A stretch of DNA of 16,803 nt from an uncultured Collinsella sp. (GTDB taxonomy: Bacteria; Actinomycetota; Coriobacteriia; Coriobacteriales; Coriobacteriaceae). The position numbers were made by a program, and so were the translations under genes. This document shows, piece after piece, positions 6,022 through 13,417 of the stretch; the stretch's first letter is position 1, and the number at the start of each line of letters is the position of its first letter. Where the stretch lies: contig CABQMC010000012.1 of assembly GCA_902465115.1 (NCBI GenBank), forward strand, positions 1 to 16,803, given 5' to 3'. The notes beneath the pieces are model-generated. The model made no database searches. It was not told the DNA's origin and saw only the letters and a program-made list of their open reading frames with translations.

Positions 6022-7083
6022 ATGGAGAGGATACTCGGCGTTAATCTCTCTGGCTGGTTTATTCCCGAGCCTTGGGTGACTCCGTCGCTATACGCGGCGA
6101 CCGGTGCATCCAACGCGGCCGAGCTGCAGGAGGCCATGGGCACCGCCGCCTATAACGAGCGCATGCGCCGTCATTACGAGACGTTTGTGAGCGAGGACGA
6201 TTTCCGTCGCATGGCGCAGATCGGTCTCAATGCCGTGCGTCTGCCGGTGCCCTGGTATGCCTTTGGCTCGCAGGAGTCCGATGCGTCCTACATCTCGGTT
6301 GTCGACTACATCGACCGTGCAATTGAGTGGGCTGCCAAGTACGACATCCGCGTGCTGCTCGATCTGGCAACTGTGCCCGGTGGCCAGGGCGATTCCAACG
6401 ATTCGCCCACCACGCCGGAGGCTGTCGCCGAGTGGCATTCGTCCACCAACGGCCGTCATGTCGCACTCGACGTGCTCGAGCGCTTGGCCGAGCGTTACGG
6501 CGAGGCCGAGAGCCTGCTGGGCATTGAGCTGTTGGACACGCCGCAGATGAGTGTCCGCAAGAGCCTCTTCACCATGACGGATGGCATTCCTGCTCACTAC
6601 CTGCGCAATTTCTACCGCGATGCCTACGAGCTCGTCCGTTCGTATATGCCCGAGGATAAGATCGTCGTCTTCTCGTCTTCGGGGCATCCCAGCGAGTGGA
6701 AGCATTTTATGCGCGGCGCTAAGTACAAGAACGTCTACATGGACCTTCACCTGTACCATTACCGCGACGAGTATGCGCTCGATATCACGAGCCCCCGCGG
6801 GCTGACGACGGCGATTTCGCGCAACAAGCGCGAGCTTAAAGAGGCGATTTCGACTGGGTTCCCCGTGCTGGTGGGCGAATGGTCGGGCGCGGCGATCTTT
6901 GCCAACTCGTCGGTTACGCCCGAGGGCCGCAATGCCTACGAGCGCGTGTTTATCGCCAACCAGCTGGCTTCGTTTGCGCCGGCTGCCGGTTGGTTCTTCC
7001 AAACGTGGAAGACCGAGAAGCGCATTGCAGCATGGGACGCCCGCGCGGCGCTCGGTACGCTCGAGCGCGGCATGATTGAATAG
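6022..7083 (+). CDS. GH5 exo-glucanase-like protein, probable pseudoenzyme
   Basis: A protein of 353 residues from the ATG at 6022, chosen over the longer open frame because of AGGGGG upstream and because GVNLSGWF (6-13) is where GH5 exo-beta-1,3-glucanases begin; that frame further upstream is non-coding. Seen: NAVRLPVPWYAF (70-81), DLHLYHY (241-247) and the nucleophile motif VGEWS with Glu286. In active members the acid/base Glu sits in a LLNEP motif; here it is LLDTP (171-175), so Glu is Thr173. The usual DLHGAPGSQNG segment is also altered (DLATVPGGQG, 114-123). There is no signal peptide, so it should be cytoplasmic. rsmI starts six bases after it. The fold is confident; loss of classical glucosidase activity is inference. 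Confidence 0.8.
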   Translation: MERILGVNLSGWFIPEPWVTPSLYAATGASNAAELQEAMGTAAYNERMRRHYETFVSEDDFRRMAQIGLNAVRLPVPWYAFGSQESDASYISVVDYIDRAIEWAAKYDIRVLLDLATVPGGQGDSNDSPTTPEAVAEWHSSTNGRHVALDVLERLAERYGEAESLLGIELLDTPQMSVRKSLFTMTDGIPAHYLRNFYRDAYELVRSYMPEDKIVVFSSSGHPSEWKHFMRGAKYKNVYMDLHLYHYRDEYALDITSPRGLTTAISRNKRELKEAISTGFPVLVGEWSGAAIFANSSVTPEGRNAYERVFIANQLASFAPAAGWFFQTWKTEKRIAAWDARAALGTLERGMIE

Positions 7084-7089
7084 GTTGAT

Positions 7090-7947
7090 ATGACGCAAAA
7101 CAGCGCCCATACGGGCAAACTCTATGTGGTCGGCACGCCCATCGGCAACCTGGGCGACCTGTCCCCGCGCGTTGGCGAGGCGTTTGCCGCCGCCGATGCC
7201 ATCTGCTGCGAAGACACGCGTGTGACGTCAAAGCTGCTGATGCACCTGGGCATTTCCAAGCCGCTTGTCCGTTGCGACGAGAATGTGATCGCCAGCCGCG
7301 CCGCCGGCCTGGTCGACCGTCTGCTGGCGGGGGAGACCCTCGCCTTTGCTTCGGACGCGGGCATGCCGAGCGTGTCCGATCCCGGCCAGGCGCTGGTCGA
7401 GGCGGCACGTGAAGCAGATGTGCCTGTCGAGGTTATCCCCGGGCCCTCTGCTTGTGTTACGGCGCTTGTTTCGTCCGGCATTCCCTGTGAGCACTTTTTC
7501 TTCGAGGGCTTTTTAGGCCGCAAGCATGGCGACCGCGTGCGTCGACTGCAGCGTCTTGCCGTGGTGCCCGGTGCGCTCATCTTCTACGAGTCTCCACATC
7601 GCATCGTGGCGACGCTCGAGGCCGTGGCCGAGGTCTTTCCCCAGCGCGAGGTCGCTGTCTGCCGCGAGCTTACCAAGCTGCACGAGGAGGTCTTGCGCGG
7701 GCCCGCTGCCCAGCTTGCCGAGGAGCTGCGTGCTCGCGGCGAGGTAAAGGGCGAGATTGCGCTGGTCATCGCGCCGCCGAGCGAGGATGAGGAGGCCGGT
7801 ATCGTGCCGGTTGGCGCCGCGGCAGCGGATCCCGACGAGGCTCTGCGCGAGGATGGAGAGCCCGCCTCTGCGGTGGCCAAGCGCCTGTCTCAGAAGTATT
7901 CGCGCCGCAAGCGCGATGTCTATGCCATGGTGCTCGATATGCAATAG
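7090..7947 (+). CDS. rsmI: 16S rRNA (cytidine-1402-2'-O)-methyltransferase
   Basis: RsmI methylates the ribose of C1402 in the decoding centre of 16S rRNA using S-adenosylmethionine. The 285-residue protein shows the family signatures in order: GTPIGNLGDLSPR (15-27), EDTRVTSKLL (41-50), SDAGMPSVSDPG (about 91-102), VIPGPSA (about 117-123), FEGFLGRK, FYESPHRI and CRELTKLHEE. The C-terminal part (about 230-285) is acidic, then basic. Length is normal for the family. It begins six bases after the GH5-like gene, with no terminator between, so the two are probably co-transcribed. Its partner in 1402 methylation, rsmH, is not in this window. Only the first eight or so residues before KLYVVG vary in the family, so the start is secure. 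Confidence 0.95.
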   Translation: MTQNSAHTGKLYVVGTPIGNLGDLSPRVGEAFAAADAICCEDTRVTSKLLMHLGISKPLVRCDENVIASRAAGLVDRLLAGETLAFASDAGMPSVSDPGQALVEAAREADVPVEVIPGPSACVTALVSSGIPCEHFFFEGFLGRKHGDRVRRLQRLAVVPGALIFYESPHRIVATLEAVAEVFPQREVAVCRELTKLHEEVLRGPAAQLAEELRARGEVKGEIALVIAPPSEDEEAGIVPVGAAAADPDEALREDGEPASAVAKRLSQKYSRRKRDVYAMVLDMQ

Positions 7948-7971
7948 ATGGAGGATATCCAGCCCTTGCGC

Positions 7972-7977
7972 TAGAAT
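7972..7977 (+). promoter_or_regulatory. Possible -10 box of metG
   Basis: TAGAAT lies 39 bases before the metG start, in the 69-base gap after rsmI. No clear -35 is visible at 16-18 bases upstream, so this is tentative. The gap has no terminator hairpin, and read-through from rsmI is equally possible. Confidence 0.3.
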
Positions 7978-8016
7978 CATCCTCTGTATGCAACGTTTTT
8001 CTGGAGGACAAACCCC

Positions 8017-9618
8017 ATGGATCAAAGCAAGCCTTCGTTCTTTATCACGACGCCCATCTACTACGTCAACGCCGATCCGCACCTGGGCACGGCTTATTCC
8101 ACCATCATCGCCGACGTTCAGGCTCGCTATCGCCGCTCCGCCGGCTATAACGTCAAGTTCCTGACCGGCATGGACGAGCACGGCGAGAAGGTCGCCGAGG
8201 CCGCAGCCAAGCACAACATGACGCCGCAGGAGTGGACCGACAGCCAGGCTCCGCACTTCAAGGAGCTTTGGAGCAAGCTCGAGATCTCCAACGACGACTT
8301 CATCCGCACCACCGAGCCGCGCCAGCATCATGCCGTGCAGTACCTGTGGGAGCGCATGAAGGAGTCCGGCTACCTGTATAAGGGCAGCTACGACGGTTGG
8401 TATTGCGTGCCTGACGAGACCTACTTCACTGATACGCAGGTCCAGAAGGGCGACGAGGAGTACGGCAGCGTCGGCCAGCACCTGTGCCCCGACTGCCACC
8501 GTCCGCTTGAGCGCGTGCAGGAGGAGTCCTACTTCTTTAAGCTTTCCGCTTTCCAGGACAAGCTGCTCAAGCTTTACGACGAGCACCCCGACTTTGTCGA
8601 GCCTGCGTTCCGCATGAACGAGGTTCGCAGCTTTGTCGAGGGCGGCCTCAACGACCTTTCCGTGAGCCGCACGAGCTTTGACTGGGGCATCCAGGTTCCG
8701 TTTGACGAGGGCCATGTGACCTATGTATGGTTCGACGCGCTGCTCAACTATATGACGGCCGTCGGCTACGGTGTCGACACCGACGAGGCGCGTGCCGAGC
8801 TGGCCTATCGCTGGCCCGCGCAGTTCCACATCGTGGGCAAGGACATCATCCGCTTCCACTGCGTCATTTGGCCCGCCATGCTCATGGCCATCGGCGAGGC
8901 CCTGCCCGAGCACGTTTTTGCCCACGGCTTCCTGACCGTGCGCAATGCCGAGACCGGCAAGGCTGAGAAGATGTCCAAGAGCCGCGGCAACGCCATCGCT
9001 CCGCAGGACGTTATCGACATGTTGGGCGTCGAGGGCTATCGCTACTACTTCATGACCGACGTCGTCCCCGGTACCGACGGTGCCATCAGCTTCGATCGCA
9101 TGGAGCAGGTCTACAACGCCGACCTGGCCAACAGCTGGGGCAACCTTATCTCGCGTTCGCTCAACATGAGCGGCAAGTACTTTGACGGTTGCGCGCCCGC
9201 CAAGCCCGCATCGTTCGATGCGTTCGACAACCCGCTGGCAAAGATCGCCGACGGTCTGGTTGAGCGCTACATGGCCAAGATGGACGTGCTCGATTACGGC
9301 GGAGCCAAGGATGAGGTCATGGAGCTCATCCACGCCGCCAACCACTACATCGAGGACTCCGAGCCCTGGGCGCTTGCCAAGGACGAGGCCAAGGCTGACG
9401 AGCTGGCGTTTGTGATCTACAACCTGCTCGAGGCCATCCGCATTGCCGCTCACCTGCTGATGCCGCTCATGCCTCAGACTTCCGTCGAGGCCCTGCGCCG
9501 CCTGTCCTGTGAGAACGAGGCCGCGAGCGACGACCTCAAGGGCATTTGCGCTTGGGGCCTGCTTGCCGGTGGTCAGCCCGTTGAGAAGGGTGAGCCGCTG
9601 TTCCCGCGTCTGGGCTAA
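8017..9618 (+). CDS. metG: Methionyl-tRNA synthetase
   Basis: Class I synthetase charging tRNA-Met with methionine for elongation and initiation. The 533-residue protein has the HIGH-equivalent HLGT (22-25) after TPIYYVNADP, a connective domain with a partial zinc knuckle (C130 and C157-P-D-C160), and KMSKS at 318-322. A helical anticodon-binding domain follows, ending in the typical PLFPRLG. The first Cys pair of the knuckle is reduced to C-V-P-D, so Asp133 or another residue may replace a ligand. It lacks the C-terminal EMAPII-like tRNA-binding domain of the long form, matching the short actinobacterial type. GGAGG at 8001-8005 precedes the ATG. A terminator stands downstream, so it ends its transcript. 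Confidence 0.97.
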   Translation: MDQSKPSFFITTPIYYVNADPHLGTAYSTIIADVQARYRRSAGYNVKFLTGMDEHGEKVAEAAAKHNMTPQEWTDSQAPHFKELWSKLEISNDDFIRTTEPRQHHAVQYLWERMKESGYLYKGSYDGWYCVPDETYFTDTQVQKGDEEYGSVGQHLCPDCHRPLERVQEESYFFKLSAFQDKLLKLYDEHPDFVEPAFRMNEVRSFVEGGLNDLSVSRTSFDWGIQVPFDEGHVTYVWFDALLNYMTAVGYGVDTDEARAELAYRWPAQFHIVGKDIIRFHCVIWPAMLMAIGEALPEHVFAHGFLTVRNAETGKAEKMSKSRGNAIAPQDVIDMLGVEGYRYYFMTDVVPGTDGAISFDRMEQVYNADLANSWGNLISRSLNMSGKYFDGCAPAKPASFDAFDNPLAKIADGLVERYMAKMDVLDYGGAKDEVMELIHAANHYIEDSEPWALAKDEAKADELAFVIYNLLEAIRIAAHLLMPLMPQTSVEALRRLSCENEAASDDLKGICAWGLLAGGQPVEKGEPLFPRLG

Positions 9619-9655
9619 GACGCCGCGCCATATCGGCAATTTGCTGTTTAGATGT

Positions 9656-9692
9656 AAGGGCATGGCCGCAACGGTCCATGCCCTTTTGTTTC
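9656..9692 (+). terminator. Intrinsic terminator of metG
   Basis: AAGGGCATGG (9656-9665) pairs with CCATGCCCTT (9676-9685) over 10 bp, with an inner CCG-CAA-CGG extension and a TTTTGTTT tail. It sits 37 bases after the metG stop. The minus-strand tail is weak, so it mainly serves the + strand. Confidence 0.85.
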
Positions 9693-9723
9693 AAGACGCC
9701 GCCATCATGCTAAGGAGGCAACC

Positions 9724-10584
9724 ATGACAACTTCGCCTTTGGCAAACCCCACGGCCACCAGGGAGCTGCTGGAGGAGTTTGGCCTTGCGACCAAGCATCG
9801 CCTGGGCCAGAACTTCCTGATTGACAACCATGTGATTGAGCGCATCTGCGAGCTTGCCGAGCTCACGGGCGATGAGCGCGTGCTCGAGGTTGGCCCGGGC
9901 GTTGGTACGCTCACGCTTGCGCTGCTGCAGGAGGCGGCGTGCGTCACGTCAATCGAGGCCGACCCCGAGCTCGAGCCGGTGCTCGACGCCCATGCCGCCG
10001 ACTATGCCAACTTCCGCTTTATCATGGGAGACGCGCTCAAGGTGGGTCCGGAGCAGATTGAGCAGGCTGCGGGCGGTGAGCCGACGGTGTTTGTCGCGAA
10101 CCTGCCCTATAACGTGGCGGCGACGATCATCCTGCAGTTCTTCCAGACGATGCCGGCGCTCAAGCGTGCCGTCGTCATGGTGCAAAAGGAGGTTGCCGAT
10201 CGCATTGCCGCAGTGCCGGGTAACAAGACCTATGGCGGCTATACGGCAAAGCTCGGCCTGTATGCGCAGGTGACGGGTCGCTTTGAGGTGCCGCCGCGCT
10301 GCTTTATGCCGGCGCCGCACGTGGACTCGGCTGTCGTGCGTATCGACCGTGTTGACGGCGTGGTGCCCGAAGGACTCGATCGCGAATTTGTGGCCCGCGT
10401 GATTGATGCTGCATTTGCCCAGCGTCGCAAGACCATCCGCAATTCCATGAGCGCCAACGGCTTTGCCAAGGACGTGCTCGATGCCGCCTTTGAGGCTTGC
10501 GGTATCGCGCCCACCACGCGCGCCGAGACGCTTGATGTTGCCGACTTTGTCCGCCTGGCCCAGGAGCTAATCCATGATGCCTAA
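9724..10584 (+). CDS. rsmA: 16S rRNA dimethyladenosine transferase (A1518/A1519)
   Basis: RsmA (KsgA) dimethylates two adjacent adenines in the 3' hairpin of 16S rRNA late in 30S assembly. The 286-residue protein shows KHRLGQNFLID (about 24-34), the SAM-binding EVGPGVGTLT (about 54-63), the acidic E-A-D after the next strand, the GDAL segment and the catalytic NLPY (126-129). Then follow QKEVADRI and the FMPAPHVDSAVVR signature. A strong TAAGGAGG ribosome site precedes the ATG. The last 11 bases overlap the TatD-family gene, so the two form an operon, as they do (in the order tatD-rsmA or the reverse) in many Gram-positive genomes. Nothing is missing or odd. Confidence 0.96.
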   Translation: MTTSPLANPTATRELLEEFGLATKHRLGQNFLIDNHVIERICELAELTGDERVLEVGPGVGTLTLALLQEAACVTSIEADPELEPVLDAHAADYANFRFIMGDALKVGPEQIEQAAGGEPTVFVANLPYNVAATIILQFFQTMPALKRAVVMVQKEVADRIAAVPGNKTYGGYTAKLGLYAQVTGRFEVPPRCFMPAPHVDSAVVRIDRVDGVVPEGLDREFVARVIDAAFAQRRKTIRNSMSANGFAKDVLDAAFEACGIAPTTRAETLDVADFVRLAQELIHDA

Positions 10585-11491
10585 TGCCGCACGCGTGACG
10601 TTTACCAAAAAGAAGAAAACGGTCGCCTGTCCCGTGCCCTTGGCGCCGCTTGCCGACACGCATGCACATCTGCTTTCGTTTTGGGGCAAGGATGTGCCCG
10701 AGACGCTCGTGCGCGCCAAAGCCGCGGGCGTCGACCTGTTGGTGACGATGTTCGACCCCATTGCTGACAAACGCAGCGTGACGGATTATAGCGACTGGCT
10801 GGTGCGCGAAATTCTGCCGATGCGGGATATTCCGCAGATCAAGTATCTTGCCGGCGTGCATCCGTATGGCGCGCCGGACTATACCGACGACGTTCACGCA
10901 CAGGTCGTTGCCGCACTCGATGACCCCTTATGCGCCGGTATTGGCGAAATCGGCCTGGACTACCACATGGACTATGACGACGATATCGCGCCGGCACCCC
11001 ATAACGTGCAGATTGACTGCATGGCGCGCCAACTCGAGCTTGCCGTGTGCCGTAACGTGCCGGTGGAGCTGCATCTGCGCCACGAGGACACGGACTATGA
11101 GCGTACCTCGCACGTGGACGCCTACAACGTGCTTCGTGAGGTGGGCGTGCCCCAGGCCGGTTGCGTGCTGCACTGTTTTGGCGAGGACCGCGCCACGATG
11201 GAGCGCTTTGTGGAGCTGGGCTGCTATATCGCCTATGGTGGTGCGGCCACCTTTAAGCGCAACGACGACGTGCGCGAGGCATTCGCGGCAACCCCACTCG
11301 ATCGAATTTTGTTCGAGACGGATTGCCCGTATATGGCTCCGGAGCCCATCCGCGGTCTTGAATGCGAGCCCGCAATGATCTCCATTACGGCAAACGCGCT
11401 GGTTAACGACCGTGTCGATCGCACAGGTGAGGACGCCGAAACAATCGCGCAAGCCGCTTGGGAAAATGCCTGCAAACTTTTTCAAAAATAG
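10574..11491 (+). CDS. TatD-family metal-dependent deoxyribonuclease
   Basis: TatD proteins are TIM-barrel metal-dependent hydrolases, several with 3'-5' DNase activity. The 305-residue protein carries the metal motif DTHAHL (about 28-33), AGVHPY, GEIGLDYHMD with the bridging Glu, ELHLRHE, LHCFGED and ETDCPYMAPEP with the last Asp ligand. The first 27 residues, including TKKKKT, precede the barrel and are an addition compared with the usual start. Two ATGs (10574, 10577) are equally possible and overlap the rsmA stop region, implying translational coupling. The C-terminal codons overlap the AT-rich upstream element of the tRNA-Leu promoter. The family is certain; the biological substrate is not. 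Confidence 0.93.
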   Translation: MMPNAARVTFTKKKKTVACPVPLAPLADTHAHLLSFWGKDVPETLVRAKAAGVDLLVTMFDPIADKRSVTDYSDWLVREILPMRDIPQIKYLAGVHPYGAPDYTDDVHAQVVAALDDPLCAGIGEIGLDYHMDYDDDIAPAPHNVQIDCMARQLELAVCRNVPVELHLRHEDTDYERTSHVDAYNVLREVGVPQAGCVLHCFGEDRATMERFVELGCYIAYGGAATFKRNDDVREAFAATPLDRILFETDCPYMAPEPIRGLECEPAMISITANALVNDRVDRTGEDAETIAQAAWENACKLFQK

Positions 11492-11523
11492 TTCTTGCGT
11501 TCGTGGTGGCGCTCCGTTATTCT
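11474..11523 (+). promoter_or_regulatory. tRNA-Leu promoter with AT-rich upstream element
   Basis: TTGCGT (11495-11500) and TATTCT (11518-11523) are 17 bases apart. The upstream element AAACTTTTTCAAAAAT (11474-11489) lies inside the last codons and stop of the TatD-family gene. The start would fall near 11530, a few bases before the tRNA. Confidence 0.7.
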
Positions 11524-11534
11524 AATTCCTGCAC

Positions 11535-11621
11535 GCGGGCGTGGCGGAATTGGCAGACGCGTACGGTTCAGGTCCGTATGGGGGCAACCCCATGAAGGTT
11601 CAAGTCCTTTCGCCCGCACCA
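11535..11621 (+). tRNA. tRNA-Leu (anticodon CAG)
   Basis: Class II tRNA: acceptor GCGGGCG/CGCCCGC, D arm, anticodon stem ACGG-TTCAGGT-CCGT region with CAG, a long variable arm (ATGGGGGCAACCCCAT) and T arm AAGG-TTCAAGT-CCTT, with A73 and an encoded CCA. The long variable arm and CAG anticodon make Leu certain. Its 3' end from the T loop onward is duplicated 189 bp downstream. Confidence 0.95.
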
Positions 11622-11667
11622 TTAAATGGAAGAGCTCCCAGCAATGGGAGCTTTTTTGTTATGGGCC
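11604..11667 (+). repeat. 64-bp direct repeat, copy 1 (tRNA-Leu 3' end, terminator, trailer)
   Basis: This copy runs from inside the T loop of tRNA-Leu through the CCA end and the terminator to ATGGGCC. It matches 11793-11856 at 63 of 64 positions (G at 11629, A at 11818). Starting inside the T loop is where one class of tRNA-directed integrases recombines, so it may be an attachment-site duplication. Confidence 0.85.
11631..11660 (+). terminator. Intrinsic terminator of tRNA-Leu
   Basis: AGCTCCCA (11633-11640) pairs with TGGGAGCT (11645-11652) around a GCAA loop, followed by T6-GTT. It lies 11 bases after the encoded CCA. Confidence 0.88.
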
Positions 11668-11689
11668 CATCGCAGGGACTTGAACCTGC
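11662..11689 (-). other. Antisense tRNA-3'-end-like sequence after tRNA-Leu
   Basis: Read on the - strand, GG-TTCAAGT-CC is a standard T-loop core, and CCA (11664-11662) lies at exactly the spacing of a real tRNA end: 5 + 7 + 1 bases after the loop. Only two of the five T-stem pairs hold at canonical positions; shifting gives CGCAGG/CCTGCG around an 8-base loop. No rest of a cloverleaf follows, so this is a fragment or mimic rather than a tRNA. Confidence 0.5.
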
Positions 11690-11792
11690 GAAGGAGCGAG
11701 CGTAAAGAAAACGCGGAGCGTTTTTAGCGAGCTGGCGAGGACGCCGGCAGGCGGCCGAAGCCGGTGCGGATCCGCGAAGCGGATACGCGGAC
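11668..11792. other. Hairpin-rich 125-bp insert between the tRNA-Leu end repeats
   Basis: Five short perfect hairpins follow one another: CGCAGG/CCTGCG (11671-11690), AAAACGC-GGA-GCGTTTT (11708-11724), GGCG-AGGA-CGCC (11734-11745), CGGC-CGAA-GCCG (11752-11763) and ATCCGC-GAA-GCGGAT (11770-11784). On the - strand the fourth has a TTCG tetraloop, which hints at RNA from that strand. A - strand open frame covers it but is made of tRNA-end and hairpin sequence. It may be a small structured RNA or the remains of an element inserted at the tRNA. Confidence 0.5.
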
Positions 11793-11856
11793 GTCCTTTC
11801 GCCCGCACCATTAAATGAAAGAGCTCCCAGCAATGGGAGCTTTTTTGTTATGGGCC
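11793..11856 (+). repeat. 64-bp direct repeat, copy 2 (detached tRNA-Leu 3' end and terminator)
   Basis: Second copy of the tRNA-Leu end, starting GTCCTTTCGCCCGCACCA. It has no tRNA body in front of it, only the hairpin-rich insert. It still carries an intact terminator (AGCTCCCA/TGGGAGCT, 11822-11841, then T6), so transcripts passing the first would be stopped again. Confidence 0.85.
11822..11849 (+). terminator. Duplicated copy of the tRNA-Leu terminator
   Basis: Identical hairpin and T-tract to the terminator at 11631-11660, carried by the second direct repeat. It isolates the SPFH gene from upstream transcription. Confidence 0.8.
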
Positions 11857-11927
11857 TCTTGTTGATGTCACGTTGCTGCTTCGTGCGGGTATCCTAATGC
11901 CAACGTGTGCCTATCAGAGGAGAGACC

Positions 11928-12866
11928 ATGCTGTTTTCCGGTATCATCGCTGCCCTTACCAGCCTTTTGATTCCCATCATCATCCTGTTGCTGCTGCTTC
12001 CCAGCGCCTGCTATGTCGTTGAACAACAGCATGCTGTGATCATCGAGCGTCTGGGCAAGTTTAACCGCATCGTCAACGCGGGCTTCCACATGAAGGTGCC
12101 CGTGATCGATCGCAAAGCCGCCACGGTGAGTCTACGCACCATGAAAAACGGTTTTGGCATCGACGTTAAGACCCAGGACAACGTGACCATCGGCCTTGAG
12201 GTTTCTGCTCAGTACCACGTGAGCTATGACATGGGCGCCGGCCCGGCAGATTCGGGTATCTACAAGAGCTACTACATGCTGCAGGAGCCCGTCGACCAGA
12301 TGCGTGACTTCATCACCGACGCCCTGCGCTCTTCGATTCCCGTCTACACACTCGATGAGGTCTTTGCCAAGAAGGATGACATCGCCAAGGATGTCAACGC
12401 TACCGTTTCCGAGCAGATGGCCGCCTACGGCTTCACCCTCGTGTCGACGCTCATCACCAAAATCGCACTGCCGACCGAGGTTGAGAACTCCATGAACGAC
12501 ATCAACGCCGCCCAGCGCAAGCGCGCTGCGGCACAGGAGCTCGCTGAGGCAGACCGCATCAAGCGCGTCACCGAGGCGACCGCCGAGGCTGAGGCAATGG
12601 AAAAGGCGGGCGAGGGCATCGCCAACCAGCGCAAAGCCATCGCGCTGGGTATCAAAGATTCGCTCGAGATCATCCAGGAGACGGGTGTCGGCAATGACGA
12701 GGCCAACCAACTGTTCATGTTTACGCAGTGGTCCGAGATGATGACGGAGTTCGCTCGCACGGGTAAAACCTCGACGGTCGTGCTGCCGAGTGACTTTTCG
12801 CAGTCGGCCTCGATGTTCGAGCAGATGCTGACCGCCGGCAAAGTTCAAAACGATTCGAAGGAGTAA
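11928..12866 (+). CDS. SPFH/Band 7 domain membrane protein
   Basis: A protein of 312 residues from the ATG at 11928, chosen for AGAGGAGAG just before it; a GTG at 11907 would add seven residues ahead of the membrane segment. One N-terminal membrane helix (about 5-28) is followed by YVVEQQHAVIIERLGKFNR (about 29-47), the opening of a Band 7/stomatin domain. Then come FITDALRSSIPVYTLDE (about 125-141) and a long charged coiled coil (about 180-245, with AAQRKRAAAQELAEADRIKR as its core). Such proteins form membrane scaffolds in microdomains; the partner is unknown here. There is no NfeD-like gene nearby. It closely resembles the plant hypersensitive-induced-reaction subgroup in layout. rlmH follows at 6 bases, so the two share a transcript. 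A GCGGGTATCCT stands upstream at 11885-11895. Confidence 0.9.
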   Translation: MLFSGIIAALTSLLIPIIILLLLLPSACYVVEQQHAVIIERLGKFNRIVNAGFHMKVPVIDRKAATVSLRTMKNGFGIDVKTQDNVTIGLEVSAQYHVSYDMGAGPADSGIYKSYYMLQEPVDQMRDFITDALRSSIPVYTLDEVFAKKDDIAKDVNATVSEQMAAYGFTLVSTLITKIALPTEVENSMNDINAAQRKRAAAQELAEADRIKRVTEATAEAEAMEKAGEGIANQRKAIALGIKDSLEIIQETGVGNDEANQLFMFTQWSEMMTEFARTGKTSTVVLPSDFSQSASMFEQMLTAGKVQNDSKE

Positions 12867-12872
12867 ACGCGC

Positions 12873-13343
12873 GTGAAATACACCGTCGTTTGCGTCGGTA
12901 AGCTCAAGGAGCGCTTTTGGAAGGACGCGTGCGCTGAGTACACCAAGCGCCTAGGTGCCTATGCCAAGGTTGATATCCGCGAGGTGGCCGATATCGACCC
13001 GGCTAAGGCGGGCGGCGTGGATGCCGCGCGCGACAAGGAGGGGGCGGCGATTCTTGCTGCCCTGCCGTCTCGGGCGCATGTGATCCTGCTGGCTATCGAG
13101 GGCAAGGAGCGTTCGAGTGAGGAGCTCTCGGCGCGGCTCGACGATCTTATGCTGCGAGGCAGCAGCGACATTGCCTTTGTAATCGGCGGTTCGGACGGCG
13201 TGAGCGATGACGTGCGCGCCCGCGCCGACGAGATGCTCAGCTTTGGACGCATTACCTTGCCGCATAACCTGGCGCGTGTGGTGCTGCTAGAGCAGATTTA
13301 CCGTGCCTGCAAGATCAGTCGTGGCGAGCCGTATCACAAATAG
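12873..13343 (+). CDS. rlmH: 23S rRNA (pseudouridine-1915-N3)-methyltransferase
   Basis: RlmH is a small SPOUT-family enzyme that methylates pseudouridine 1915 in helix 69 of 23S rRNA on the assembled ribosome. The 156-residue protein has the expected length and shows VGKLKERFW near the start, LLAIEGKERSSEELS (about 72-86), the SAM-binding knot FVIGGSDGV (about 103-111) and the highly conserved end LPHNLARVVLLEQIYRA...GEPYHK. It starts with GTG, with GAAGGAG (12856-12862) overlapping the end of the SPFH gene, so the two are translationally linked. No clear terminator follows; a long-loop ACGAAA/TTTCGT pair before T5 (about 13352-13387) is a poor candidate. Confidence 0.96.
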   Translation: MKYTVVCVGKLKERFWKDACAEYTKRLGAYAKVDIREVADIDPAKAGGVDAARDKEGAAILAALPSRAHVILLAIEGKERSSEELSARLDDLMLRGSSDIAFVIGGSDGVSDDVRARADEMLSFGRITLPHNLARVVLLEQIYRACKISRGEPYHK

Positions 13344-13417
13344 GTCGGCAATACGAAACAATGGCGTGGAACAATAGCTTTCGTTTTTGAAGAGCGTGTC
13401 TGAGAGGACTATGAGAT

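Noticed and set aside
6088..7110. Long - strand open frame of 340 codons opposite the GH5-like gene
   Set aside because: Antisense shadow of a gene with clear family motifs; no ribosome site or recognisable product.
7513..9663. Long - strand open frame of 716 codons opposite rsmI and metG
   Set aside because: It is antisense to two certain genes whose GC-rich third positions suppress stops in that frame; its translation shows no family motif and spans the metG terminator.
11495..11683. + strand open frame of 62 codons across tRNA-Leu
   Set aside because: It is the tRNA gene and its terminator read as codons.
11600..11833. - strand open frame of 77 codons after tRNA-Leu
   Set aside because: It is built from the two tRNA-Leu end repeats and the hairpin insert, and the repeated peptide only mirrors the DNA repeat.
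13352..13387. Terminator between rlmH and proC
   Set aside because: The ACGAAA/TTTCGT pair has a loop of over 20 bases and only 6 bp; the T5 run is suggestive but the hairpin is too weak to call.
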